A DNA stretch of 46,110 nt from Acidobacteriota bacterium (GTDB lineage: Bacteria > Acidobacteriota > UBA4820 > DSQY01), in contig JAKBES010000003.1 in NCBI GenBank assembly GCA_021833665.1, positions 1 to 46,110 of the forward strand, in the 5' to 3' direction. The position numbers and the translations under genes are program-made. Below the pieces are notes generated by a model. That model searched no databases. It worked only from the letters and a program-made list of their open reading frames with translations, and had not been told where the DNA came from. Below, in pieces: positions 1 to 7,981 of the stretch (position 1 is the stretch's first letter; each line of letters starts with the position of its first letter).

Positions 1-277
1 GTGGAGGACGCTGGCTTGTTCCCAACCACCCACACCCAGGCGCAACCATGGAGAACCACAACCATGATCCGCTCTTGACACGGCCGGCCTCTTCATAGAA
101 GACGCTAGACGAGAAGGATGAAGGAGCGGATGGTGCAAGATGCGGGCGTGAGAAACGGCCGCGATTGTTCCTCATTGCTCCATCGCATCTCGCTTCATCG
201 CCCAAGGCCTCATTGAGGGCTCTGTTGTAAGATTCCCCTTCGTGCCTTGGTCGTGCGCCCATTCCGGAGGCCGAGCG
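1..277. other. Leader region without a supported gene
   Basis: I see no credible coding region here in any frame. A TTGACA hexamer lies at 75-80, but only weak -10 candidates (around 96-103) follow it, so no promoter is claimed. The carbonic anhydrase ribosome binding site (GGAGG, 266-270) closes the region. The apparent minus-strand frame that runs from here into the carbonic anhydrase is an antisense shadow of that gene. Confidence 0.5.
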
Positions 278-892
278 ATGAACGAGCTCGAAGACCTTTT
301 TGAAAGAAACCGGGCCTGGGCGCAATGGACGCGCACGGAAGACCCGGTCTTCTTCGACCGCTTGGCCGGCGGGCAATCGCCGCGGTTCTTCTGGATCGGC
401 TGCAGCGACAGCCGGGTGACGCCCGACCGGGTGCTGGGCCTGAAGCCCGGGCGGGTCTTCGTCCACCGGAACATCGCCAATCTCATCGGCGCCCACGACC
501 CCAACAGCCATGCGGCCCTTCACTTTGCCGTGGAAAGCTTGAAAGTCCCTCACGTCATCGTGTGCGGACACACGTGCTGCGGAGGCATGAAGGCGGTGCT
601 TAACGGCGAAGATCACGGACCCGTGGCCCGGTGGCTGAGGCCTGTCCATGATCTGGCGCGGAAGCGGTCCGCCGAACTTGACTCCCTGCCCGAAGAGGCG
701 AAGGCGGACCGCCTGGCCGAGCTCAACGTCATGGCGCAGATCGAGAATATCGCGGGAACCGAGGCCGTCGGCGAAGCGTGGCGCCGCGGACAGCCCCTCA
801 CCCTGCACGGCTGGATCTTCTGTGTGCGGGACGGCCTTCTTCGCGACCTTCACGTGAGCCGGGCGGGGCCCGGCCCCGACATGGAGGGTTGA
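278..892 (+). CDS. can: Beta-class carbonic anhydrase
   Basis: Zinc enzyme that interconverts CO2 and bicarbonate in the cytoplasm. The 204-residue length is normal for the beta class. The zinc ligands are visible: Cys42 and Asp44 with Arg46 in the CSDSR motif, then His98 and Cys101 in VCGHTCCGGM. The start at 278 is chosen over an upstream ATG at 242 because GGAGG sits seven bases before it and the protein then begins where the family usually does. The next gene starts six bases after the stop, so the two are probably co-transcribed. The bicarbonate produced could feed carboxylases such as the acetyl-CoA carboxylase encoded by accB/accC in this window, but that link is inference. Confidence 0.95.
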   Translation: MNELEDLFERNRAWAQWTRTEDPVFFDRLAGGQSPRFFWIGCSDSRVTPDRVLGLKPGRVFVHRNIANLIGAHDPNSHAALHFAVESLKVPHVIVCGHTCCGGMKAVLNGEDHGPVARWLRPVHDLARKRSAELDSLPEEAKADRLAELNVMAQIENIAGTEAVGEAWRRGQPLTLHGWIFCVRDGLLRDLHVSRAGPGPDMEG

Positions 893-898
893 CCTGAC

Positions 899-1480
899 AT
901 GACCTTGACGGATGTGCAACGGCTGGCCGTAGCGCTGAAAGATGAGGTGGCGGACTGGTGCGAGGGCCGCTCCTGGCTCTGGCGAGCTCCCCTCCTTCTC
1001 TACCTCGCGTACGTCGGGGTGCGCCACCTTGGCGACCCGGAGTACACGAGCCTCTTCGGGGGCATCAACCTGGGCATCCACGAGGCGGGACACGTAGTTC
1101 TGTCCTTCGCGGGCCAGTGGGTCATGGTTTTGGGAGGCACCCTTTTCCAGCTCGCCGCTCCCCTCGTGGCCGCCTTCCTGTTCCTTCGCCAGCCCGATTA
1201 CTTCGCCGTGCCCGTGTGCGGCGCATGGTTCTCCACGAATCTTTACAACGTGGCCACTTACATGGCCGACGCACGCGCCCTTGAGCTCCCCCTGGTCACC
1301 CTCGGGCCGGAAGGCGGAGACGTGGAGCACGATTGGAACTACCTTCTGGATTCAGTGGGTCTTCTCCACTATGACACCACCCTCGCGGGGCTGGTCCGCC
1401 TGCTTGCTTTCCTCGTCATGTGGGGATCCATCGCCGCCGGAGTTTGGATGTGCTGGCGAATGGCACGCGGAAGTCGATAG
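899..1480 (+). CDS. Membrane protein with HEAGH metalloprotease-like motif, function unknown
   Basis: A 193-residue protein that I do not recognise by name. It has a hydrophobic stretch near residues 28-40, then the sequence NLGIHEAGHVVLSF. HEAGH fits the HExxH zinc-protease signature, here at the start of a membrane segment as in site-2-type (M50) proteases. More hydrophobic segments follow (about 75-105 and 165-185), with a conserved-looking HDWNYLL stretch between them that could supply a third metal ligand. The classic M50 LDGG motif is absent, so membership of M50 is not shown. It follows the carbonic anhydrase by six bases. A membrane-embedded zincin is the best guess; a metal-binding membrane protein without protease activity is equally possible. 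Confidence 0.75.
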   Translation: MTLTDVQRLAVALKDEVADWCEGRSWLWRAPLLLYLAYVGVRHLGDPEYTSLFGGINLGIHEAGHVVLSFAGQWVMVLGGTLFQLAAPLVAAFLFLRQPDYFAVPVCGAWFSTNLYNVATYMADARALELPLVTLGPEGGDVEHDWNYLLDSVGLLHYDTTLAGLVRLLAFLVMWGSIAAGVWMCWRMARGSR

Positions 1481-1530
1481 AACCCCGTCAGGAATAGCGG
1501 TTCTTCAGGGATGTTCTCCCATTCTAACGC

Positions 1531-1544
1531 GTGACACTTGTCAC
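1531..1544. promoter_or_regulatory. GTGA-N6-TCAC palindrome (CRP/FNR-like half-sites)
   Basis: The sequence GTGACACTTGTCAC has the GTGA-N6-TCAC form recognised by CRP/FNR-family regulators. It lies about 100 bases before the PDZ-PP2C phosphatase gene. No CRP-family gene is in the window, and a motif this short can occur by chance, so this is a candidate only. A CCCC-GAC-GGGG inverted repeat follows directly (1545-1555). Confidence 0.3.
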
Positions 1545-1646
1545 CCCCGACGGGGCGCAAGACTGCACGTGAAAGGCAAGGGCCGGAGCCGCAGGCAGCG
1601 TAAATGACCCCCGCGGAGAGGACTTCGCTGGAAGGAGCGGACGGGA

Positions 1647-4472
1647 ATGGTGCGTTCCGCGGCTGGCCGGGGGGCTTGGTGGGGGTTGAGGGCGGTGTTG
1701 CTCTCTGCGCTCACCGCCGTGGCTCTTGCCTACCAGGCGTGCCTTGCCTTCGACGTGCTTACGGCCCGGCACGCCGCCAGGGGTTTTGGCTTCGATGCGG
1801 TCCCCGTGAACGGCATCCTCACCATCACGTCCGTTGCCCCCACGGATTCGTCGGGGCTTGCCACCTCCGCGTACAAGGCAGGCCTCAGGGAAGGCGACGA
1901 GATACTGGCCATAAGGGTCGCCGGCGGGGAAACCCGCACCATCGGTGGGCTCTTCGAGTGCGTTTCCGCCCTGCGCGCCCTCCGAACCGACCGCCCTTGG
2001 TCGGTCTTGCTTCGCCGAAGCGTCAAGGACGGCTCACGTTCCTTTGCCATGGCGGAGCTCGCCCCCTCCCCACATGGAGGAAGCGGCCCCTCGCTGCGCT
2101 CCATAACGTCCAAGATCGTCCTGCCCCTCGGCTGCATCGCCATGGCCGTCCTGATAGGCTTTCTCAAGCTGGATGACCCCAACGCCTTCCTCGCGAGCAT
2201 GCTCCTGTTCTGCTTCGCGGGCGCTGCTTGGGGGGGCGAAAGCTACGCCGCCTTCCCGCCGGGCCTAAGGGAGCTGGGGCTCGTCGTGTACGTGGCCCTC
2301 TTTTCCTCCTGGTCCTACCTCTTCCTCCGATTTTTTCTCCTTTTCCCGGCGGCCAGTCCCCTGGACAGAGCCGCGCCGTGGCTCAAGTCGGTCCTGGCCG
2401 TGTTCCCTGTTCTCTTCACCGTTTGGAACGCCAATTGGGCCTACATGGAAGCCCTTTCGGCCCGCCGGTTCGCGGAGCTCGCGGCGTCGGGCAAAGGAGT
2501 GGACAAAACTCTGGACATCATCTTCCTGGCCCTCTTCGCCATGGGATTTCTGTCCCTCCTCCTGAACCTGGCGCGTGCGCCGTCGAGAGCCGACCAGCGG
2601 CGGCTGGCCTTCCTCATGGCGGGAGCCGTGGGCATCGTCCCCCTTCTCACCCTATACTTCTTCAAAGCGGTGCTCTGGGCTCCGCCCGTCCCCGAGTGGC
2701 TCTACTTCATCACGGCCGTAGGCCTGGGCCTCTTCCCCGTGGTCTTCGCCTTCGCCGTAGTGAAGCACAGAGTTTTCGGCATCCGCCTCATCCTGCACAG
2801 CGGGCTCCAGTTCGCCCTCATGTCCAAGGGATTCCTCTTCCTGGAGGGGGCGCTGCTTTTCCTGGCCATTTTCTACGCCTCGGATCCCCTGCTGGGCAAG
2901 CTCCTTCACGGAGCCAGCGCCGGGACCTTGGCGCTCGCCACGGCGCTGATCACGATGGGGGCCGTCCTGGCCGTCCGCCGGATCAACCGGCGGGTCATGC
3001 GGGAGATTGAGAGGCTCTTCTTTCGAGAGGCCTACGACGGAAGGCGGATTCTGATGGACCTCAGCAAGGCCGTGGGGCGTCTCGCCATGGACCCCCAGGC
3101 GATCCTCGCCCTCGTCACGACCAAGGTCCTGGACTCACTTCACCCATGCCAGGCGGCGGTTTTCATCAAGGGCGCGGACGTGGCCCGGCTTCCTCTCCAG
3201 GGAGAGAGCCGAACGGGGGCCCTCCTCAGGCTTGCGGAAGGCCACCCTGAAGATTACCTCTGTCTGTGTTGGCAGGCGGGCTCCGGCCTGAACTCCGCCG
3301 TGGCCTTTTCCCCAGAGGGGACCCTGGCCTTCCGCGGAGACTCCATGACCGTCAAGCAGATCGAGGGCCTCGCGCAGGCCGAGCCGCGGGCCTTGGACGT
3401 CGACCTCGACGACACGCGGAGCTGGACGTCCGCCTTGCGACGGGCCCACCACAACGACTCTCAGCCGCAGATAGAACTGGCGCTCCTGGCTCGGTACCGC
3501 GTCCGCCTGCTCGTGCCGCTCCTGGCTGGGAGCAGGCTCATGGGGTTCATCTCCCTGTCCGAAAAGCAATCCGAGGAACCCTACTCCAGCGAAGACAAGG
3601 AGCTGCTCCTGACGGTGGGCCAGCAGGTCGCCTTATCCCTTCAACATGGCGAGTTTCTAAAGCAGGAGGCCGAGGAGCTCAACCTGCGGAAAGAACTGGA
3701 GATCGCTCAGCGGGTCCAGGAACGGCTCTTCCCGCATGTCCTGCCGTCGGTCCCTGGACTTCTCTACGCGGGGACGTGCAAACCGGCGAGGGGCGTGGGC
3801 GGTGACTATTATGACTTCCTCGACCTGGAGCCGGGGCACTTGGGGATGGCGCTGGGGGACGTGACGGGCAAGGGCATCTCCGCGGCCCTCCTCATGGCGA
3901 CCCTCCAGGCCATGCTCCGGATCCATTGCGAAGCCCACCGAGACGACCCCGAACGGCTCACCTCGGACATCAACCGCCACATGTGCCGGGCCATGGAGGC
4001 GGAACGGTTCGCGTCCTTCTTCTACGGCGTCTTCGACAGCGCCACCCGGTCCCTCACCTACGTGAACGCCGGCCATAACCCTCCCATGCTGTTCAGGCCA
4101 GGATACGCGCGCCGCCACAGCGTAGGCGCGCAGGCCGTTTCCAAGGAGCCCGGAGCGCCCTGCTCTATCATCCGGCTGAATCCTACGGGGATGGTCCTGG
4201 GCGTCCTTGGCGACGCCGTCTACAAGCGCGAGACCATCGCCCTTCAACCCGGCGACCTGCTCCTGGTGTTCACGGACGGCGTGACGGAGGCCGTCAACAC
4301 GGAGGGCGACCTCTATGGCGAGGAGGCGCTCAGCGCCTTGGTGGCGAGCGTTTTGGATCTCAGCCCCGCGGAGATCCTGGACGCCGTCGTCGAGGACGTA
4401 AGACGCCATGCGGGCCAAGCACCCCAGGCCGACGACATCACTCTCATCGTCGCCCGGGTCAGCGCCGGCTAG
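1647..4472 (+). CDS. Membrane PDZ-GAF-PP2C (SpoIIE-type) serine phosphatase
   Basis: A 941-residue signalling phosphatase. In order: an N-terminal membrane helix (about 12-32); a PDZ-like domain (about 50-130, with the AGLREGDEIL turn typical of PDZ) predicted outside the cytoplasm; a block of seven or eight membrane helices (about 157-445); a GAF-like domain (about 470-665); a short coiled coil with the linker ELEIAQRVQERLFP; and a SpoIIE-type PP2C domain (about 690-940). Metal-binding motifs GGDYYDF (718-724) and GDVTGKG (737-743) are intact, as is FTDGVTEA near the end, so it should be active. Enzymes of this family dephosphorylate STAS-domain antagonists such as the one at 21153-21491. 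GAAGGAG at 1631-1637 supports the start. Confidence 0.92.
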   Translation: MVRSAAGRGAWWGLRAVLLSALTAVALAYQACLAFDVLTARHAARGFGFDAVPVNGILTITSVAPTDSSGLATSAYKAGLREGDEILAIRVAGGETRTIGGLFECVSALRALRTDRPWSVLLRRSVKDGSRSFAMAELAPSPHGGSGPSLRSITSKIVLPLGCIAMAVLIGFLKLDDPNAFLASMLLFCFAGAAWGGESYAAFPPGLRELGLVVYVALFSSWSYLFLRFFLLFPAASPLDRAAPWLKSVLAVFPVLFTVWNANWAYMEALSARRFAELAASGKGVDKTLDIIFLALFAMGFLSLLLNLARAPSRADQRRLAFLMAGAVGIVPLLTLYFFKAVLWAPPVPEWLYFITAVGLGLFPVVFAFAVVKHRVFGIRLILHSGLQFALMSKGFLFLEGALLFLAIFYASDPLLGKLLHGASAGTLALATALITMGAVLAVRRINRRVMREIERLFFREAYDGRRILMDLSKAVGRLAMDPQAILALVTTKVLDSLHPCQAAVFIKGADVARLPLQGESRTGALLRLAEGHPEDYLCLCWQAGSGLNSAVAFSPEGTLAFRGDSMTVKQIEGLAQAEPRALDVDLDDTRSWTSALRRAHHNDSQPQIELALLARYRVRLLVPLLAGSRLMGFISLSEKQSEEPYSSEDKELLLTVGQQVALSLQHGEFLKQEAEELNLRKELEIAQRVQERLFPHVLPSVPGLLYAGTCKPARGVGGDYYDFLDLEPGHLGMALGDVTGKGISAALLMATLQAMLRIHCEAHRDDPERLTSDINRHMCRAMEAERFASFFYGVFDSATRSLTYVNAGHNPPMLFRPGYARRHSVGAQAVSKEPGAPCSIIRLNPTGMVLGVLGDAVYKRETIALQPGDLLLVFTDGVTEAVNTEGDLYGEEALSALVASVLDLSPAEILDAVVEDVRRHAGQAPQADDITLIVARVSAG

Positions 4473-4481
4473 CGGGCGCTC

Positions 4482-4495
4482 CCCGCCGCGGCGGG
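4482..4495. repeat. 14-bp GC palindrome downstream of the phosphatase gene
   Basis: CCCGCCGCGGCGGG is a perfect palindrome ten bases after the phosphatase stop. It could fold as a short terminator-like hairpin, but no T-run follows; a chance GC palindrome is also possible. Confidence 0.3.
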
Positions 4496-4608
4496 TGAAA
4501 ACCCTCGGCCCGCCTCTCCCCTCGCTTCGCCCGCGTTGCCCGTCCGCGCGCCTTGGGGCACAATGACCTCCTTGCTTCGAACCCCGGGCAACACACGGGA
4601 GGGGGGAA

Positions 4609-6012
4609 ATGAATCTTTTGCGCACCAAGCCATTGTCCAGGCTGATGGCGGACACCCAGGAGGAGGGACACCGGCTCAGGAAAGTCCTGACCGCTTGGGA
4701 CCTCACGGCCATAGGCATCGGCTGCATCATCGGCGTGGGCATCTTCGTCCTACCGGGTGTCCAGGCGGCCAAGAACGCGGGGCCCGGCGTCATCCTCTCC
4801 TTCGCCATCGCGGCCCTGGCCTGCGCCTGCTCGGCGCTGTGCTACGCCGAACTGGCGGCCATGATCCCCGTCTCGGGCAGCGCCTACACCTACGGGTACG
4901 CCACGCTCGGGGAGATCTTCGCGTGGGTCATCGGATGGGACTTGATCCTGGAGTACATGGTGGCGGCGGTCCTGGTCTCCACCGGGTGGTCCTCCTACTT
5001 CGTGAATCTGCTCCAGGCGGGCCTGGGCGTGACCGTCCCTCACGAATTCGCCGCATCACCGTGGGATAAAGTCCCGGGCCTGTTGAACCTTCCAGCCGTG
5101 GCCATCGTGGCCGTCATTACGCTCCTCCTGGTGCGCGGCATCAAGGAGAGCTCCCGCGTCAACCTCGTCATCGTCATCCTGAAGATCTCCGTCATCCTGT
5201 TTTTCATCGTGATCGCCGGACCCCACGTGGATACGTCCAAATGGCATCCGTTCATGCCCTTCGGCTTCAAGGGCGTGATGACCGCCGCGGCCATCGTGTT
5301 TCTGGCGTACGTGGGCTTCGACGCCGTCTCGACCACCGCGGAAGAGGCCATCAATCCCCAGCGGGACATGCCCATCGGCATCATGGGCTCCCTGGTGGTG
5401 GCCACCGTGCTCTACGTGGCCGTAGCGGCCATCATGACGGGGATCGTGCCTTACGCCGAACTGGGAGTTCCCGACCCCATCGCCCTCGTGCTCAACCAGC
5501 TCCAGATGCCGCGGGCCTCAGCCATCATCAGCGTGGGAGCCATGGCGGGAATCACGAGCGTCCTGCTGGTCCTCATGATGGGCCAGCCTCGCATCCTCTT
5601 CGCCATGTCCAGGGACGGCCTCCTGCCGCCTCTCCTCTCCCGCGTGCACCCGACATTCAAGACCCCCTACCTCACGACCCTTCTCACGGGCGCCGTGGTG
5701 GCCACGGCGGCCGCTCTCACGCCCATCGACGTCTCCTCGGAGCTCTGCTCCATCGGAACGCTCTTCGCCTTCATCATCGTGTGCGCGGGGGTCATCGTCC
5801 TTAGGTACACGCGGAGCGACCTCCAGCGGCCCTTCAGGGTACCGCTCTTCCCTTTCCTCCCGGCCATGGGGATTCTCCTCTGCGGATACCTCATGGTGAG
5901 TCTGCCCCAGTCGGCCTGGTGGCGGTTCGCCGTCTGGTTGGCGGTGGGATTGACGATTTACGGGCTTTACGGCTACAAGAGGAGCCTATTGAACGGAAGG
6001 CAGGAGGAGTGA
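4609..6012 (+). CDS. APC-family amino acid permease (cationic amino acid transporter type)
   Basis: A 467-residue secondary transporter with about twelve hydrophobic segments. The first membrane helix carries the APC signature GIGCIIGVGIF (residues 36-46), where the substrate carboxyl group is bound in this superfamily. Further APC landmarks are the YAELAAMIPVSGSAYTY stretch in helix 2-3 and FLAYVGFDAVSTTAEE in helix 6. The overall pattern fits the CAT/YfnA branch (basic or neutral amino acids), but the substrate cannot be read from sequence. A GGGAGGGGGG purine run just before the ATG is the ribosome binding site. It is convergent with the next gene on the minus strand. Confidence 0.93.
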   Translation: MNLLRTKPLSRLMADTQEEGHRLRKVLTAWDLTAIGIGCIIGVGIFVLPGVQAAKNAGPGVILSFAIAALACACSALCYAELAAMIPVSGSAYTYGYATLGEIFAWVIGWDLILEYMVAAVLVSTGWSSYFVNLLQAGLGVTVPHEFAASPWDKVPGLLNLPAVAIVAVITLLLVRGIKESSRVNLVIVILKISVILFFIVIAGPHVDTSKWHPFMPFGFKGVMTAAAIVFLAYVGFDAVSTTAEEAINPQRDMPIGIMGSLVVATVLYVAVAAIMTGIVPYAELGVPDPIALVLNQLQMPRASAIISVGAMAGITSVLLVLMMGQPRILFAMSRDGLLPPLLSRVHPTFKTPYLTTLLTGAVVATAAALTPIDVSSELCSIGTLFAFIIVCAGVIVLRYTRSDLQRPFRVPLFPFLPAMGILLCGYLMVSLPQSAWWRFAVWLAVGLTIYGLYGYKRSLLNGRQEE

Positions 6013-6033
6013 GCAGGCGGTGAAGAGGGGATG

Positions 6034-6054
6034 CCTGTCCCCTGTCCCCTGTCC
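6034..6054. repeat. Three tandem copies of CCTGTCC
   Basis: Three head-to-tail copies of a 7-base unit fill most of the 46-base gap between the convergent permease and phosphatase genes. The purine stretch GAGGGG just before could pair with the C-rich end and form a shared terminator, but no T-run is seen. One of several 7- or 8-bp arrays in the window. Confidence 0.8.
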
Positions 6055-6058
6055 CCCT

Positions 6059-7981
6059 CTACTTCGCCCCCAGATACTTGAACGCCATCACCGTGATGTC
6101 GTCCGACTGCTGGGCCCCCTCGGCGAAGGCGGCGACCTTTCCCCTGAGGGCTCTTACGAGGTCCTCGGCGCTTTTGCCCTGAAGCGTCTTCAGTTCGGCT
6201 TCCGCGCGCTCTTCACCGAAGAACCCCCCGGCGCGATCCTCCGCCTCCGTCACGCCGTCCGTGTAGAGCACGAGGGCGTCGCCGGGAGCAAGCTGGAAGG
6301 CGCCCGATTTGTACGGCATGTCCGGGATGGCCCCCACCACGATGCCGCCGATGAGCGGTATGCTCTCCAGGGCTCCGCCGGCCCGGAGCAAGTACGGCGG
6401 GTTGTGGCCGCCGTTGGTAAACCGGGCCTCTCCCGTGCGCAGATCGATGATGGTGCAAAAGAGGGTGACGAACATGTTCGTGTCCCCCTGGGAGGCCAGC
6501 TCGTCGTTGAGCCTGGCCAGCGCCGCCGCTGGATCGGGCGCCTCCCTCAAAAACGCGCGCAGGAAGCTGCGCGTGACGGCCATGAAGAGGGCGGCGGGAA
6601 TTCCCTTGCCGGACACGTCTCCGATGATCACGCAGAGGTGGAACGGGTCCAGAAGCAGGAAGTCGTAGAGATCTCCGCCGATCTCCCTGGCCGGATCCAG
6701 CACGGCGAAAATCTCAAAGTCCTCCCGGCCCAGGAATGGCGGGAAAGTCCTCGGAACCAGGCTCATCTGGATGTTGTGGGCGATCTGCAACTCGCGGGCG
6801 ACGCGCTCCCTCGCCGCCGTCGTGGCCTGCAGATCCGCCATGTACCGCTTGAGGTCGAGCCGCATGGCCTCGAAGGAGGAGGACAGGTGGACCACCTCGT
6901 CATCGCCGCTGGGGATGCTCAGAGGCGTCTCCAGGTCGCCCGAGGCCAACACTCTCGTGGCCGCGTCAAGCTCCTTGAGCGGCTTGGTGATGGAGCGGGA
7001 GATCCACAGCACGAGGACGAACAGGAGGAGGATCCCCAAAAGGCCCAAGGCGAGCTGGGTTCGGCCCAGGGCGTTCACTTTGGCCGTGATGATGTCCTTG
7101 TAGAACACCACGCCGAGGGACCACCCCGTGGATGGAATGGGGCTGAAGGCGAGGTAGGAATCCTTCCGCGTCGTGAAGCTCCGAAAAGGCACGAACCCCG
7201 ACTCGCCGCGGACCATGCGCCGTCCCAGGTCGCGAAGGGCGGGATCCTGCCGTTCCTCCGCGAGGCTGAAGATGGACTCGTTCATGATGAACTGGCGCGT
7301 GGGGTGGGCGATGAGGGTCCCGATTTTGGAGATGAGAAACGCGTAACCCTGCTCGCCCAGCGGGAGGGAGGTCAGCTCCTTGGAGAGCCACGCGAGGGAC
7401 ACGTCGCACGTGACGACTCCCATGAACCTTCCGTCCCTGAACCACACGGGCACCGAATAGGTGGCCATGAGGATGTCGCCCCCGCCCTTGTCGAAATAGG
7501 GCTCGCTCCAAACGGGCCGCTTCAGCTCCTTGGGCAGGACATACCAGTCCTGGGTTTCGTACGCGTACCCGCCTTCCGCCAGATTCTTGAGCACCACCCC
7601 GCCCGACCGGGCCATGGCATAGTGAGCCGTCCCCGGATCTTTCTGGCCGAAGACGCCCGGTTCGAAGGCCGCGGCTGAGCCGAACACCTCCGCGTTGGTC
7701 TCCACCACGCGCGTGAGAAGGTCGTCCACCTCCGCCGGCTGCAGCGGTAAGGCGCTGACGGCCATGGCAAGCCCCTCCGCGGTCTTGGCCACGGAGCGCT
7801 CCACCACCTCGATATGGAAGGCCGTGGCCGCGCCCAGAGCCCGGGCCTTGGCCTCGAGTTCGTCTTTCAGAACGAGCCGGGAACGGTGGGCGCCGTAGCC
7901 GGCAATGAGGCATAGGACGCCGCCCGCCGCTGCCAGCACCAGCACCGACATGCGCGCGCCGATGCTCATATTACGGAGCAT
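6059..7981 (-). CDS. Cache-HAMP-PP2C (SpoIIE-type) sensor phosphatase
   Basis: A 640-residue transmembrane sensor phosphatase. One membrane helix (about 10-30) leads to a periplasmic ligand-binding region of about 260 residues with Cache-type features (the WYVLPKEL and YFDKGGGDILMATYS stretches). A second helix (about 295-318) is followed by HAMP (SRSITKPLKELDAATRVLASGD), a coiled coil, and a C-terminal PP2C domain with GGDLYDF and GDVSGKG metal sites and the VLYTDGVTEA motif. It should dephosphorylate a STAS antagonist in response to a periplasmic signal. Its start overlaps the end of the binding-protein gene upstream by 11 bases, with GGAGG seven bases before the ATG, so the two are translationally coupled. 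Confidence 0.93.
   Translation of the reverse strand: MLRNMSIGARMSVLVLAAAGGVLCLIAGYGAHRSRLVLKDELEAKARALGAATAFHIEVVERSVAKTAEGLAMAVSALPLQPAEVDDLLTRVVETNAEVFGSAAAFEPGVFGQKDPGTAHYAMARSGGVVLKNLAEGGYAYETQDWYVLPKELKRPVWSEPYFDKGGGDILMATYSVPVWFRDGRFMGVVTCDVSLAWLSKELTSLPLGEQGYAFLISKIGTLIAHPTRQFIMNESIFSLAEERQDPALRDLGRRMVRGESGFVPFRSFTTRKDSYLAFSPIPSTGWSLGVVFYKDIITAKVNALGRTQLALGLLGILLLFVLVLWISRSITKPLKELDAATRVLASGDLETPLSIPSGDDEVVHLSSSFEAMRLDLKRYMADLQATTAARERVARELQIAHNIQMSLVPRTFPPFLGREDFEIFAVLDPAREIGGDLYDFLLLDPFHLCVIIGDVSGKGIPAALFMAVTRSFLRAFLREAPDPAAALARLNDELASQGDTNMFVTLFCTIIDLRTGEARFTNGGHNPPYLLRAGGALESIPLIGGIVVGAIPDMPYKSGAFQLAPGDALVLYTDGVTEAEDRAGGFFGEERAEAELKTLQGKSAEDLVRALRGKVAAFAEGAQQSDDITVMAFKYLGAK

Noticed and set aside
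6020-7678. A 552-codon open frame on the plus strand
   Set aside because: It lies antisense to the Cache-HAMP-PP2C gene, whose motifs are clear. Long antisense frames are expected in GC-rich coding DNA, and this one shows no family motif.
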